64,000 nucleotides of DNA from Adiantum capillus-veneris (GCA_014529385.2 CM043959.1:65288253-65352252); one strand, 5' to 3'. Counted from the first letter of the stretch, positions 43,540 through 55,626 are shown. Notes: generated by a model not told the origin, from the letters alone. Numbers and translations: made by a program.

Positions 43540-44345
43540 TTCTTGCGTGGACTCGATCTAACGTAAATAAGCGTAAATCTAAATAAACGTAAATCTAACT
43601 AAAAATAAACCTAAATCTAATTTAACGTAAGTCTACATCTAACCTAATCTTTCACGTCTTTTGGGATAGTTTCCTACGACGTTAAAACTCTCTTTTTCTT
43701 GTGTGTGTGTGTGTGTGTGTGGGTAAACCTAAATAAACCTAAGTCTAATCTAATATAACATAAATCTAAATCTAACGTAAATTATGTTATATTAAAAACA
43801 AAGAACTAAACTAACAGGGATTATAAGAACCTTAAAACTAATTTAACACATAATTTTTCACATAACTCGGCAAGAGTTGGCATTCTCATCACTAAAGATG
43901 TGAGAGTTAACTACCGGCGGTGACGCTGCCTCATCTCCATCCACATCTGACGACAGCAATTGGCCCTTTAGACCGTTCTTGCTCTTGTTACTAACTTTGA
44001 AGTTGCTGTTGAATGACTAGAGGTTGTCTAGATGGTCATTGTGTCGGGGATGTAGTGACTCTTGCCGCCCTGAAGATCCACCTTCTTCCCTATCTTCTGA
44101 AGACATTTCACCAGTACTTTTGGATCGACGGAGCCCACCATGAGTGAAGGCAACAATACCCTATATTCCATTGAGGGCTTTCTTCACCCGCTTCATGTAG
44201 GCATCGCAGTCTATGGAGACCTAAATCTAATCTAATATAACGTAAATCTAAATCTAGCGTAAATAAACGTAAATCTAGTTAAAAATAAACCTAAATCTAA
44301 TCTAATTTAACTTAAATAAACCTAAATCTAATTTAACGTCTTTTA
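43540..44345. repeat. degenerate (CTAAAT)n-type arrays in the CACTA-A 5' region
   Basis: Clusters of AAATCTAA/AACCTAAAT units at 43540-43660, 43725-43800 and 44220-44345, separated by other sequence that includes GT tracts. A longer version is at 60240-60960 in CACTA-B. Confidence 0.8.
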
Positions 44346-44589
44346 GGATAGTTTCCTACGACGTTATAACTCTCTTCTTCTTGTGTGTGTGCGCGTGTGT
44401 GGATGTGTGTGCCAATAAAAAGAGATAAATGGTATAACCTTTCTATCACCCATGCCAAGTATGATAGATTGATTATGCCATTTCCCTCTTGAATAATAGG
44501 TCTTGAGTTCAACTCCTCGTCGGCTAGATCTTTAGGTCTTTTAATTTTAATTAGTTTCCTACGACGTTAAATTAGTTTCTCTCTCAATG

Positions 44590-44798
44590 TGTGTGCGTTT
44601 TTTTGGATCGTATGCATGTTTTCTCTCTCTTTTCCTCTCTCAATGTGTGCGTTTTTTGTTTATGCATGTTCTCTCTCTCTCTTTTCCTCTCTCAATGCGT
44701 GCGTTTTTTGTTTATGCATGCTCTCTCTCTCTTTTCCTCTCTCAATGTCTGTGTGCATTCTTTGTTTATGTATGTGTGTGTGCGTTTTTGTTTATGTT

Positions 44799-44860
<62 letters not shown>

Positions 44861-45007
44861 AACACTATGTGTGTGTGTGTATGTGTGTGTGTGAGAGAGA
44901 GAGAGAGGGAGAGAGAAAGAGGGGAAGGGAACATGAGAATGAGGAGAGGGAAGGAGCATACCTGGCTCTCCTTCCTCTCCTCGTGTGTGTGTGTGTGTGT
45001 GGAGAAG

Positions 45008-45064
<57 letters not shown>
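44590..45064. repeat. CT, GT and GA microsatellite cluster
   Basis: Repeated TTTTCCTCTCTCAATG.GTGCG.TTTTTTGTTTATGCATG units (44587-44780), then CT (44802-44857), GT and GA (45010-45064) tracts. Long ORFs here are repeat artefacts. Followed at 45101-45128 by a hairpin (AAAACTCAGATCT / AGATCTGAGTTTT). Confidence 0.9.
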
Positions 45065-45068
<4 letters not shown>

Positions 45069-45549
45069 GAGCGTTACCTGCTCCTTGCTTGAGGGCGCTG
45101 AAAAACTCAGATCTGAGATCTGAGTTTTTGGGCGCGCTCGGTTATTTTTTTAGCCCAGCCGGCGTCGCTATGAACGTCGCTATGAGCGTCGCAAATTTAT
45201 TTGTAAATTCACGACGCTCATAGCGACGCCAGGATTTTTTTTTTTGAGCGTCGCCGTGTGAGCGTCGCTAATATGAATAGCCTCTTGTAGTGAAAGACCC
45301 CCGGTTCTATTTTTTGCAGGTTCTGCCGGTACAGGTGTCGGTATGTCCGTTGGTACAAATGCTGGTATGAGTGTCGATATACCTGCCGATATACCTGCTG
45401 CTGGTATGCGCGTCAATATGAGCGCCGAAAATGTAAAATTTAAAATTTTAAAAGCTTGATCTCACTCTATATTTACCTACACATATACCGACACCCGCCA
45501 TTCACGTGGTAATTTGACGTCTGAATTTAATCAATCTCTTGTAGTAATC

Positions 45550-46100
45550 CAAAAAAATCAAGTAATAAGTTGCATATAATCCACAGACATCCTATGAACT
45601 TGCTCAATTGTAATTTGATACACAAATAAGAAATCTTGATCATTATGTACACTGTAACACCTTCCTCTTCCAAAAATCACCAAGTGCAAAATTTACAACA
45701 CATGAAAATCTGAATTCTAATAGTCCACCATCCACATTTGGTAGTCCATCCTATAAGAATTTATTTCTACATTCTCATCACTAAACACACATCTTCTAAA
45801 AAACGTATGTTTGGATTGACAACAACTTGTCCCACATCAATTTCAAAAAGCACATCCAACTTAAACTTAAAGTTTCACCATTCTGCATTTCAAACATCTT
45901 TTGCTGCCCCTCAAAACCTGCTAAACCTATTTCATACTTCTCAAATACTCGCTCTTCACAATCCACTTGATGAATAGTCTCAGTGAAGATTTTTCTTGGT
46001 CCATTTCCATCCAAATCAATCCACTTGGATTCTCTGCAACTAAAACATATTCTTGCTTGACGTCCACTTGTGATATCAAAATTTGTCCTTCAAACATTCA
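45550..46100 (-). other. weak minus ORFs, no family recognised
   Basis: The 72-codon frame 45796-46014 reads MDGNGPRKIFTETIHQVDCE. It may continue the ORFs upstream at 46111-47307 in a decayed form. Confidence 0.25.
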
Positions 46101-46110
46101 AAATCAAAAT

Positions 46111-46768
46111 TCAGATTCTCGTGATCATCCATAAGAACTGAGACAATGGTTTGCTTTTCCATCCAAATTTATTGACTATCAAAATCACCATTTGTACACT
46201 CCTCTGGTATTCTTGCAATACTTGAAATGTAACCATAATAATTATCTGTAACAAACATGCTTTTATGTCCAAGAATGGATTTTGCTGATGTTTTTCCATA
46301 TTCCTTTTGAATAAACGTGCTTGCTGGAAATTACTCCTTAGTTTCAATCAACTTCTTCTGCTCATTTCCTCCTATTTGTAATACTTCCTCCTTTCTTTGC
46401 CGACTTTTTCCTTGTTGATGTTGATCTTCCACTTGTTGCTTTCTTTTATTTTCCACATGTTGTTGTTTCTGATATTCCTCTTGCTTTTGCTTATTTTCCT
46501 CTTTTTGTTTTTCTCGTTTAAACTTTGGTTTATATGGTTTAGATACAATTTTTGCAACATTCTTTGGTTGCATATCCTCCCGTGTGGATCTTACTACAAG
46601 AAACTTCTCGTGTGCGGATCTTTCTAGTGGAAATTCCTCTTGAACAGACATGTTTGCCAAAACTTCCTCCTCAATAAAGCTGGTTTTAGAGAATTTCTCC
46701 TTATTTGATTCTCTCTTCTTAATCTTGTACAATTCATCAGGAATGGAACCAAGAGACAACCTAATCAC
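46111..46768 (-). pseudogene. Lys/Gln/Glu-rich ORF of unknown family
   Basis: Frame 46331-46768 (145 codons) begins MIRLSLGSIPDELYKIKKRE and has a strongly charged, Gln-rich second half (KQKEENKQKQEEYQKQQHVE), likely coiled coil. Frame 46111-46347 overlaps it in another phase. It lies just downstream (minus sense) of the acidic ORF at 46804-47307; both look like one interrupted reading frame. I do not recognise it; a retrotransposon accessory or Gag-linker region is possible. Confidence 0.35.
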
Positions 46769-46803
46769 ATCCTCATCTCAACATCTTCCTCTTCAAAGGG
46801 GCT

Positions 46804-47307
46804 TTAAATACCATGGAAAACATCATTGTTATGTATGATTTGCTTCTCCTCACAAACAAGGTTACTTTTTCCATATGACGTGACCCTCATGAATTTGGCC
46901 AATGGATATTCCACTTCCACTTCATGAGCACACTCTAGTGGTAGGGTAGGGGTATCTAGGGGCTCTTCAAAGCTCATTTGGCCAACCTCCTTCTCCTCCA
47001 TCTTTGGCATCCCCATTTCATGGATTAATGACAACATACAAACCCATCCGTCATCATCATCATAGCTTGAATCCCCTTGGAACTCATCCTCATATGCATC
47101 CCTCACCCTCTCACATGCTTTTTGAAAAATGCAAATCTTCTTTTTGTTAAAACATGATTTTCTCCTCTTCCCTTTGTGATCATCTAACCATTCATATGCA
47201 TTCTCAAGGTCATCCTCAAAATAATCCAACTTCTCTAAATCTCTTTCCATCTTCTTATAGCACGATGCTCCATGCAACTTCCCAATGATTTTATGAACTT
47301 CTTGCAC
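46804..47307 (-). pseudogene. acidic 167-codon ORF of unknown family
   Basis: Begins MQEVHKIIGKLHGASCYKKM, is highly charged (LEKLDYFEDDLENAYEWLDD; then SSYDDDDGWVCMLSLIHEMG) and ends SYGKSNLVCEEKQIIHNNDV. Composition looks like real coding sequence. The segment LPLECAHEVEVEYPLAKFMR may be a conserved block. No domain named. It stops 36 bp before the next ORF on the same strand, in a different frame. Confidence 0.35.
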
Positions 47308-48308
47308 AAATCAACCATGCACCAATTTCTACAGGCATCTTCCTTTGAGCATTCATCAACTACGCATGGACAGTCTGACAGTCCTCAACTTCATGCAAAC
47401 CTCATATTTCTTCTTCTTCTTTTTATCCCCCATCACAAACACTTCAATTAAAATACATCAATCATGTTGAGCCCTCAAGATTAGTGCACCACACCAATCC
47501 AAGAACAATTAAACTTGCTAAACGGAGAGCCACAGATGTTGTACAATATGGATTCAAATAGTTCATGTAATTGTGTGCTTAAATTGATTGAGATATTTTA
47601 GTTTAGTGATGTATTTTATGTGTTTGGAAAATTCAGTAAAAGATACTGTTCTTGAGTTTGTTTGCTTTGAGATGCTAGATTATCTGATTTTCATCATGAA
47701 ATTCGACCATGTTGGATTTTGCACCACTTGCAAGTTTGTTCCAAATAATTGGTTACCCCCAAAATTGCTGACCATTATGTAAATGCCTGTTGTGTATGAA
47801 TCGCCTCTCAAATGCATAGAGAAATCTGCGTGCAATGTTGAAGTGTCAACTTTCTTGCACACTTCCATCTATGAAATGCCTTTCTCAAGAGCATCACCTT
47901 TCCCTTTCAGCCTCCCATTTCTCTGTCTGATTGGTAGGAAATGATGTCTCACGTATGTTGTTTGACTCTGTCTCTCTCTGGCCTCAAATCCACACTTCTC
48001 GACACACAAATCCCATCTCGTTTCTACTTTAAGTGCCCTTGCTCCCTTATACGCTTCCAACCCTACTCCCTTGTGTGCTTCTTGCTCTTCGTCTCGTGCT
48101 TCTTGTTGCTACAAAAACCATTGTCTATCTGAAATTCATATCGCAACTCTGCGTGCACCTAATTTTGCCTACTGCGAAAGGTCCACCTGTACATAATCAA
48201 CCAGATTTTCACCATTGCTGAGATTCCGTGGCAACAAGTCTCTTCCCCAAGACCTTGAGTCTTCTCCTAATGAGCCCTTAGGATTGAATCCCAACAGGAT
48301 TACTAGTG
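47308..48308. other. no gene recognised
   Basis: AT-rich; short ORFs only. TGTTGGGATTCAATCC on minus at about 48295 looks like an LTR start, but no partner was found. Confidence 0.4.
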
Positions 48309-48312
48309 TTAA

Positions 48313-49649
48313 CACTAGGTTGGTAATGGGACACTTTTATGTCCTGGGACACTTTTATGTCCTGTGAAGTGACCATTTTCCTTGAATTATGTCAAGAGTT
48401 TCAAAATGGATTTTGAGGTGCTATCTATCTAGAAAGTTGCCTCATGAGCTGAAAAAAACTCGACATTTTTTTGGAATATCAATTCCATCTTTAACATTGT
48501 CCTTGCACAACATTTCACAACCTAAACTGTGTGAAAAAACGGGTCCTGTTTTTGGCTTTTTTCAACTTTTTGCAACTATAGCACTCTAGAATTCATGTTT
48601 GTGAGGTCTATAATGCTAGAGAACTATCTTTAGTAGTCCTCAACATGTCCTGATGCTTCTAGGGAGAAATAAATATTAAAGTTGTAAGTTGACCAAATTA
48701 CAAAAATTGTCAAATCTTGTTTTTTAGCCAATTTTAGCTTTTCTATGATTTTTTTGGTGGATTTCATGATATCCAAATTCATTTTTGATTTTCCATGTCG
48801 CATATTGTAACATAAAGCTAACATTCCTTGAGTTTTGGGGCACCTAATACCCTATTTTGCATAATACACAACGATGGTTGATTTTTTCAATTATTGAAGA
48901 AAACGAAACATTCTAGTATATCAAGTAGAGCTTTTTCAATATTGTTAGTTTCTTGTGACAACTACATGCATTTTGTAGGTAGTAACCATATCTAGTCATA
49001 AGGATCAAATTTGGCTAGATATTGAATAGTTTCTATGGGATTCTACAACTCATAATATTCAACCCAGTTTTTTCATGTTTATTGTATTTAACACTTCATC
49101 TTTGTCCCCAAGATTCCCCTTGGTAAGAGATGTATTATTCTTTTGACATGCTCCATGGCTCCTTATGAACATAAAGAACAATAGGGAACTAAGAAAACAT
49201 GCATATATTATTTGTATTGAACGTGGCTATAGAAACTTTGATGATAGGTTTGCAGAATGGTAAAAATTCAACTTTTTTGTACCTATTTATTTTGGAAAAA
49301 CAAAAAATAGTGAGTGAGAAGCAATCATATATTCTCATCACCAACCCATTGAAGTTAACTAGGGAATTTATCTCAAGTCCTACAAAAATCCCTCATCTTA
49401 TTTTTATGCAACAAAACATAAGAAATGACTGTTTTGATGAAAATTCACTAGTCCATCAACTTTGGAGGCTTGGTGTGACCAAAAGATGAGAAATTTTACA
49501 AGTTTCTTATTTTTTCCATGTTTAGTAGGCCTTGAACTATAACCTCATGAAAGGATTTTACAAAATTAGTGGATCTACTATGGTTTTGGAGGTTTTTTTC
49601 AAAACCCTGAAAGGACACTTTTATGTCCTGTTAGGTTACCAACCTAGTG
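48313..49649. mobile_element. terminal-inverted-repeat element with TTAA (or TA) target site
   Basis: Ends CACTAGGTTGGTAA and TTACCAACCTAGTG form a perfect 14-bp inverted repeat. Both are flanked by TTAA (48309-48312, 49650-49653); because TTAA is a palindrome, a TA duplication with ACACTAGG termini is equally possible. Just inside both ends is GGACACTTTTATGTCC in the same orientation. 1,337 bp. A 96-codon ORF (49199-49489) has no transposase motif, so it is non-autonomous. Confidence 0.75.
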
Positions 49650-49839
49650 TTAAATATGGTGAAACATAAGCAGAAAAACACACAAAAGTGAAATATACGC
49701 GCAGACTGAGATAGGATAGAACAAGACCCTTCTTCTTCATTGATTTGTGAAACAAGACTACAAAGGTTTTATCTAGAAAATTGAACAACGTAACTTCCGA
49801 GATCACATGAGACTCCCAAAGATAGCTACAGGATATTAA

Positions 49840-50300
49840 GATCAAAGTAGACTATACACCTTAAACCTTATAAGTAATGGCTGGAATAAGTAATGATTGG
49901 ATATTCCTTTTACATGTGCCCATAGTACATTAAGAGACATTTTCAACCATAGCCAAAAATTTCTTGAAGCACATAAACACTTTAGACTTAGCTTAAGAAG
50001 ATATACCCATGCATGCCTGGAGTATTGATCAATGAAAGTCACAAAGTAAAGGTAATTGCCCAAGGACGGAGTTTGCATGGGCCCGCAAACATCACTATGC
50101 ATAGGTTGCAACCTGCATGTAGCCTTAACTGAACCATCCTTTGGAAACTTTGAACGTTGCATCTTACCCAAGATACATCCTTCACAAACATGCTTCACAG
50201 GTGATTCAAGAGGCAAAAAGAAGCAACCATATCCCCACTTCTGCAAACGTAGCAAACTTGCAAAATTCAGATGCCCAAAACGTATAAAGTTTTGCATCTA
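49840..50300 (-). pseudogene. Copia pre-integrase and integrase N-terminal part
   Basis: Minus frame: RFGHLNFASLLRLQKWGYGC (GAG-pre-integrase His motif), VCEGCILGKMQRSKFPKDGS (zinc-binding CxxC), then the first DDE-core motif MHSDVCGPMQTPSLGNYLYF with VTFIDQYSRHAWVYLL. It ends before the second Asp; the rest of integrase and RT are missing toward the TIR element at 49649. Confidence 0.88.
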
Positions 50301-50367
50301 AAACAACCTTTGGATCCACAACTGCATTTGAAAAAAGTTTCCCACACGTGTCATACAAAGTGAGCTT

Positions 50368-50930
50368 TTACATGCCAGATGCAACAATTTCACAACCAAA
50401 ATTGAGATCATGAAATGTACATCTGTCATCCACAAATTTGACTACAAGACCAAGTCTAGCAAGTGCAGATAAAGAAAAAAGATTCTTTTTTATCCCAGGT
50501 ACATAAAGTGCATCGACAAGTGTGAAATAATTTCCATTTTGCAATAGTTGGCACAATATTTCCAACTCCCTTGACTGGATAAGAGTCATTGTTTGCACAA
50601 GTGAATGTATTTCCTTGAGGAACATCCTCGAGAGAGAGGTAAACATGTCACGATGAAGGTAATGTGCTTTGTAGCACCACTGTCAAAGTACCACACATGA
50701 GCATTCGCATCAACTGACATGCATGGATCATGGACATAAGGATCATAAGTGCACTTTGCACTAAAAGCCCATTCTGTATCTACATCAACATCACAATCTC
50801 CTTTCATAGAAGACTCTACAATAGTTGCACTTGTAGTGGAACCAACCTCTTTCTTCTTAACCTCTTTTACTTTCAATTTCTGGCATTGCTTGGTCAAGTA
50901 ATCATTAGCTTTACAATAATGGCAATGCAT
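50368..50930 (-). pseudogene. Copia zinc knuckle and protease
   Basis: Frame 50586-50930: CHYCKANDYLTKQC, a knuckle with Tyr in place of His, and HVWYFDSGATKHIT, the protease active site with Asp-Ser-Gly. Frame 50368-50646, shifted, carries the continuation (FTLVDALYVPGIKKNLFSLS, then CEIVASGM). One frameshift separates them. Confidence 0.88.
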
Positions 50931-51089
50931 CTTCTTTTACTAGAATTTCTAGATGAAGTGCTGCCAGAAGAAGCATTAGGAATCTGTACCTTTCCACTCA
51001 CAGAAGAACCATGATAAGTGGCTACATTACTGTTACCACTTTTTCTTTGAGTAGGAATAAAGGACTATTCAACTGCAGTCTGTTTAGCC

Positions 51090-51764
51090 CTAATTTTTTT
51101 TAAAAAGTGACTCTTTCAAAAGCCATGCGGATAATGTATCAAACTTGACAACTTTAGGGTTTCCTTGGGTAATAAGTCTCCAAGTACTAGCAAAAGTCAG
51201 GTAAGAATCTGACAAAGCATTAAGAAGATTCTGTACAAGGGAACTGTGAGAAATGTCTTTGCCCTTAGAAATAAGTTTCTCCTTAATATCCTTGATACAA
51301 GCAAAGATAGTGTCTATTTCATCTTCCTCATGCATAATCTTCGACTCCAGCTCTTTATGCAACAATGCAATTTTAGCCTCATTGCACGACTTGCATAAAG
51401 ACCAACAAGATATCCCAAGCCTGTTTTGCAGATTTAGCTGAAGGAATGCGAGGAGTAATAATGTGTTTCACAAATAATGCAATCAAAGCATGAGACCACA
51501 CATCTCTTACATCCCAACGAGCGTGCTGATCAATCGTAGGCAAAATATATGTGGCAACAACAATTCTGCCACCAAAACCTGCAACATCCTCAACATCGCC
51601 TGTATCCACAGAACCATGACGTAAATCAATGCCCTACACAAGATTTCAAATTCCCTTTGACACAAGAACATGTTGCATCATGTAACCCCACATTGGGTAA
51701 TTGTCCCATCCAATCTATGCTCAACAACAAACATCTTGAACACATCTGTGTTGGTGTCAGCCAT
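51090..51764 (-). pseudogene. Copia Gag, frameshifted
   Basis: Starts MADTNTDVFKMFVVEHRLDG at 51764. After a shift, YPMWGYMMQHVLVSKG, then WDVRDVWSHALIALFVKHII and SAKQAWDILL (51379-51609), and a third piece ALLHKELESKIMHEEDEIDT with LVQNLLNALSDSYLTFASTW (51090-51365). These are the Copia Gag core motifs in order. Stops and shifts make it non-functional. Confidence 0.85.
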
Positions 51765-52109
51765 GGTGAATGTTTGCACCTAATGTGAAAACTTGTCGAA
51801 AAGAGGAGAAATAAAGGGGGCCTAATGTTATATATAACACATAACAAAGAAGACTGTAAGGGACTTGTTATGCAAAAAACAACACTGACAAAAAATCTAT
51901 AGAGAAGGAAAATTTTGCATGTGCAGTACTACGTGTAGTGGAATGGACAAAATGAGTCTGAATGGAAATTCTGAGCATACCTAGCTCTATGAGCATTCCC
52001 AAAGTGTTTTTCAACCTGCTGACGCTCACCAAGGCTCACTAAAATTGGAGAAAATGAGCAAGCATGTGCTGGCGATGCTGGCAACTAAGCCCGACGGAGG
52101 ATTCAACTT

Positions 52110-52121
52110 GCTCTGATACCA
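52110..52121 (-). promoter_or_regulatory. primer-binding site of the Copia element
   Basis: Minus strand TGGTATCAGAGC, exact. Two bases inside the LTR end (CCAACA on minus). Confidence 0.95.
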
Positions 52122-52123
52122 AT

Positions 52124-52311
52124 TGTTGGAATAGGGTTGCAGGGAAATGCACAAAGCTTGGAGAAGATGAAGGAAGCTTAAGGCACACAACAGAGAGAAG
52201 TATTAATTAGTGTGCATTGGAAAGATAAGATAGCCTCAGAGTGATGGGTGTATAAACAATGCACGGGAAAAAAAACTCCTAGTGAGGGAAAAAATGTCCC
52301 AGCGGTTCTAA
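52124..52311 (-). repeat. Copia 5' LTR, inner part
   Basis: Starts TGTTGGAATAG on plus (LTR 3' end in the minus sense). The outer end is unclear; LINE coding sequence on plus begins by about 52312, so the LTR is short or truncated. Confidence 0.55.
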
Positions 52312-52629
52312 GTGTATTCACACACATCACTACCACATGTATATGGTAACAACTTAGAGAAGTTTATCCCTTCTAAGAAAACTTTCAAATATAAGGTCTT
52401 GTCCTTTGGGTACTCTTCTCAAAACTTTTATGAGGTACTCATGGAGGACATGCCCTCACGTGAAACAATAGCAGCAATTGATACCATAGTAGAAAATCAT
52501 GACTCTAGCAAAAACGCCAAAGTGCACATGGATGAAGGGACTAATAATGGAGTTCAACTTGAGGTGCATATGCATGAGACTGATAATGAGGATGGGGACA
52601 CTCAGCTTGTGCATAACACTCCACAATGA
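52312..52629 (+). pseudogene. LINE ORF1 C-terminal remnant
   Basis: A 105-codon plus frame ends KVHMDEGTNNGVQLEVHMHE... in an acidic tail and stops with a TGA that overlaps the ATG of the next ORF (ATGA, 4-base overlap at 52626-52629). This parallels the ORF1/ORF2 junction at 13518. Identity as ORF1 is inferred from position. Confidence 0.5.
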
Positions 52630-53340
52630 AGAGTTCCACATCTAATGTTCAAGGGTTGAATGACCCTACTAGACTATATTCTTTCAATAAATGGATGTTG
52701 TCATCTTCCTTAGATGTGTGCCTTGTTGAAGAACATCAGAAGCTTGACAAAGTAGGTAAGTTGTTTCACTATAGGGGAATACAATGCTTTTATGGTGGAG
52801 CAAAATCTGGTTACTTTAGTCTTTTGACCTGCATTAAAACATCTCTCAATCCACAATGGTTGCTTCACCATCCTAGTGGAAGATGTTCAGTGTTCTCTGT
52901 TGATATAGAATGGGGCTCAAAGGTTGTGATTAACATCTATGTTGACAATAACCCAAAGATCCATAAGAGCTCTGGAAATGGCTTTCTTCAGTTGCATTAC
53001 CTGTTGGATTTGTGGGAGGGGACTTTAACATGGTGTGCAATAGCAAGGATACAACCTCCCAAAGGTAATCTTATATCTAACCTAAAGTCCCAAATTGGGA
53101 AGAGCTAATTGATGGGAGATGGATTGAATTTTGGTTGGTTAATAGTGAGCCAACCTCTGGCTTCACATTTCACTCTCAGGCCACACATCCTCTTGTTCTA
53201 GATTGGACATAATTTACTTCACAGGGTCTAATGACTTGTGTGCATCTGCTCAACTTGCAAGTTGACTCTCAAATGTCTTTGTCAGATCACTTTCCTTTAA
53301 CTTTGTGTTTAAATAATGTTGATGTTCAAGCTTTTAAATA
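52626..53340 (+). pseudogene. LINE ORF2 endonuclease domain, truncated by CACTA-B
   Basis: MKSSTSNVQGLNDPTRLYSF starts the ORF. Endonuclease motifs in order: SNVQGLNDP, CLVEEHQKL (catalytic Glu region), VINIYVDN, then in another frame VGGDFNMVCN, and LSDHFPLTLCL with the Ser-Asp-His triad. One frameshift lies near 53020, after LLDLW. The frame is cut 25 bp before CACTA-B at 53365. RT is missing. Confidence 0.88.
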
Positions 53341-54044
53341 GTATGGAACACCAGACGTTTACTTCACTACAAGAGGTTGTGTGCACTTGTGACGTTTTTA
53401 GTGATGGAAATACATTGGGTATTTATACTCCCCGGCGTCGCTAAGACTATCGTTAACAGCGTTGCTACGGGAACGTCGCTATAGGCATTGCTATTTGCAT
53501 CGCTATGACCGTTGCTATATAGTGACTCTCATAGCGACGATTGAAGGCCTTCTATAGCGACGCTCATAGCCACGTTGCAGAGCCTTATATAGCGACACTT
53601 ATAGCGACGCCCGAGAGTAAATTTTTTGGGTGGCATGGCATTGAATGCAATGCCACCCATCAACCATATTGAATATTTCAATAATAGAGTAAACCTAAAT
53701 GAATCCAAGATAATCCTAGATTCACCTTTGAAAGAAAGTGCAAGATATAGACCCAAAGTAGTCACCCACAAGACAATATAACCATTAACTCCATCATGCA
53801 TAGTATTGTTTGTAGAATAAAGATACAAAACTGACAAAAGTAAATCAATGACAATTGTACACATCATAGGAAAAATCAGTTGATTGTGAAGCTTTGTAAA
53901 TGTAATAGTTACAACACCATTGTCATTATTGAGAAAATACATGGTTTTCCAATAGTTACAAAAAGATGTATATACGTCATCTCATTATACATGATATGAC
54001 AAAAGGAAACTAATGCTATCTGGATACGGCTAGACTGACGTCGT

Positions 54045-55367
54045 CTACTCAGACATCTCATCGCGTCCAAGCAACGTATCTGCCAGATTCTGCAAAAAAA
54101 AAACAATAAGACTTTCTGTAAGTATAAACATATAATTTACAAAACAATCTATTTTCTTAGCTTATCATTAAAATACAACAAATGTAAAAGAGTAAAGGGA
54201 AATACTAACCATGCCACCGCGAGAACTTAGAATGTCCATCAGGGGGTTTAAGCCCTTTCTGCCTGCGTACTCGCGCTCGTATGGTGTGGGGTCACGTCCT
54301 GTCAATCGACCACTGTCCAAAACATACAAACAATCCATTATGTTAGAATTTAAAAGTACAAATAAACGTAACTACTAAACATAAAGAGCAATGCAAAAAC
54401 ACTTACAAAATCGGCCTCAAATGATGCCCACTCGCCGCTCCCCAAGTGGTGCGAGCTCCTTGCCTCTACTCGTGCTTTGGATGCCTCCTTTTGTTGCTCC
54501 ACTTGTCAAGATTCTCGCGTGCTGCTTGCTTCGCATTCTTTCAATCTTCTTTGGCCAACTAGTCTGGTCTATTCCACCAATGCTTTATTGCTTTTTGTAC
54601 TTTAGAACGCTTGTGCTTGCAGTATTCGCGTATTTGAACCTTCATCAGGTCTTTATTGAAGCGCTCATCCCGACTTGACATGGGAAACTTGTCATGCACC
54701 ATGCTGATGACTTTATCTTTTAATTCACTTGGCACTTCACTCCAAGTGTTTAGTATGTAGTGTCTAAACACCTGAGAGCAAAGACCGCGCATGCGCGAGA
54801 TCGCCTTCTTGCCTTCGTCATCCAAGATGATGCGGTCGCTGATGTCGACCAAGTACGGCAAGCCCTCTGGCCTGTGATGCGTGAACCTGGGTGTCTTCGT
54901 AGGGGTCTCTAGCAGCGTCTCAATGGGGGTGCAGATGTCTCTACTGGAGTCTGTGCCCCGAAGCGAGGAGTGTTGACTGGGGTGACTCCCGAAGGAGTAG
55001 CTAGTGGTGTGTAGCCAGGATAGGCCGATAGCCGCACAAAACTTGGTGTAGATGGTGATGCAGTGGCTAGTGTGGGGGCGGGCAAATAAGGGGAAGGTAA
55101 GGAGCCTCATCGAACACGAGGCCGTGTCAAGGCATTAGCGGTGGCATCCCCACAGCAACCGCCACCGCCACCACTAGAGCGTCGGTGCCTAGACAAGTGT
55201 GAAGATCGTCTCGTCGACACCGAAGCTTCGGAGCACGCTGAATGCTCCAAAACAGAGGGAGACACTGAAGGAGTAGAATGACGTGATGGTGCTCTAGAGC
55301 GATGACGCTCCTCGTACCACCTATGCTGCTGGGATGACAAAGAAAAAAGAAACTCATCATCATCCAT
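54045..55367 (-). pseudogene. CACTA-B TnpA, frameshifted
   Basis: Starts MDDDEFLFSLSSQQHRWYEE at 55367, in step with CACTA-A TnpA (MDDEEF). A stop after LTRPRVR at about 55107 (CGA/AGA-type change) and at least two shifts break the TP-rich region. The conserved part reappears at 54559-54870 (GLCSQVFRHYILNTWSEVPS, VQIREYCKHKRSKVQKAIKH). The last exon ends at the TAG 54047-54045. Confidence 0.85.
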
Positions 55368-55433
55368 ACCTGCGTTAAACACACGAACATTTAATCTTAA
55401 TATTGAATAAATGGAGAAGAAAACATGGACAAC

Positions 55434-55553
<120 letters not shown>

Positions 55554-55626
55554 CATAAAGGGGGAGGGATTCTTGTGTAGAGAGATTCTGTTGAAGTTCT
55601 TGTGAATTTGTAAAAGCACTGCGCTC

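Larger units (their letters stand above)
37275..45292 (-). mobile_element. CACTA-A: complete CACTA (En/Spm) element, 8,018 bp
   Basis: Both ends carry the inverted terminus CACTACAAGAGG and are flanked by the 3-bp repeat AAA (37272-37274, 45293-45295). Subterminal regions are packed with TAGCGACG/GCGTCGCTA repeats on both sides (37300-37470, 45165-45270). Genes on minus: TNP2 (43136 to 39368) then TnpA (39138 to 37829). It lies in the 5' part of CACTA-C and is sister to CACTA-B. Confidence 0.95.
23723..45546 (-). mobile_element. CACTA-C: old CACTA element split by two nested insertions
   Basis: Left terminus CACTACAACA at 23723, right terminus CTTGTAGTA at 45546 (expected CTTGTAGTG, last base changed), flanked by the 3-bp repeat ATC on both sides (23720-23722, 45547-45549). 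Both ends carry subterminal GGTAT/CGATAT-type motifs (23740-23990, 45320-45440). TnpA-like and TNP2-like genes lie between on minus. Removing the 5S-LTR element (32513-36664) and CACTA-A (37275-45292) with their duplications leaves about 9.6 kb, a normal CACTA size. Pairing of the two ends is inferred. Confidence 0.5.

Noticed and set aside
44587-45223. Three overlapping plus ORFs of 101-210 codons
   Set aside because: Repeat-coded; the region is the CACTA-A 5' non-coding end.
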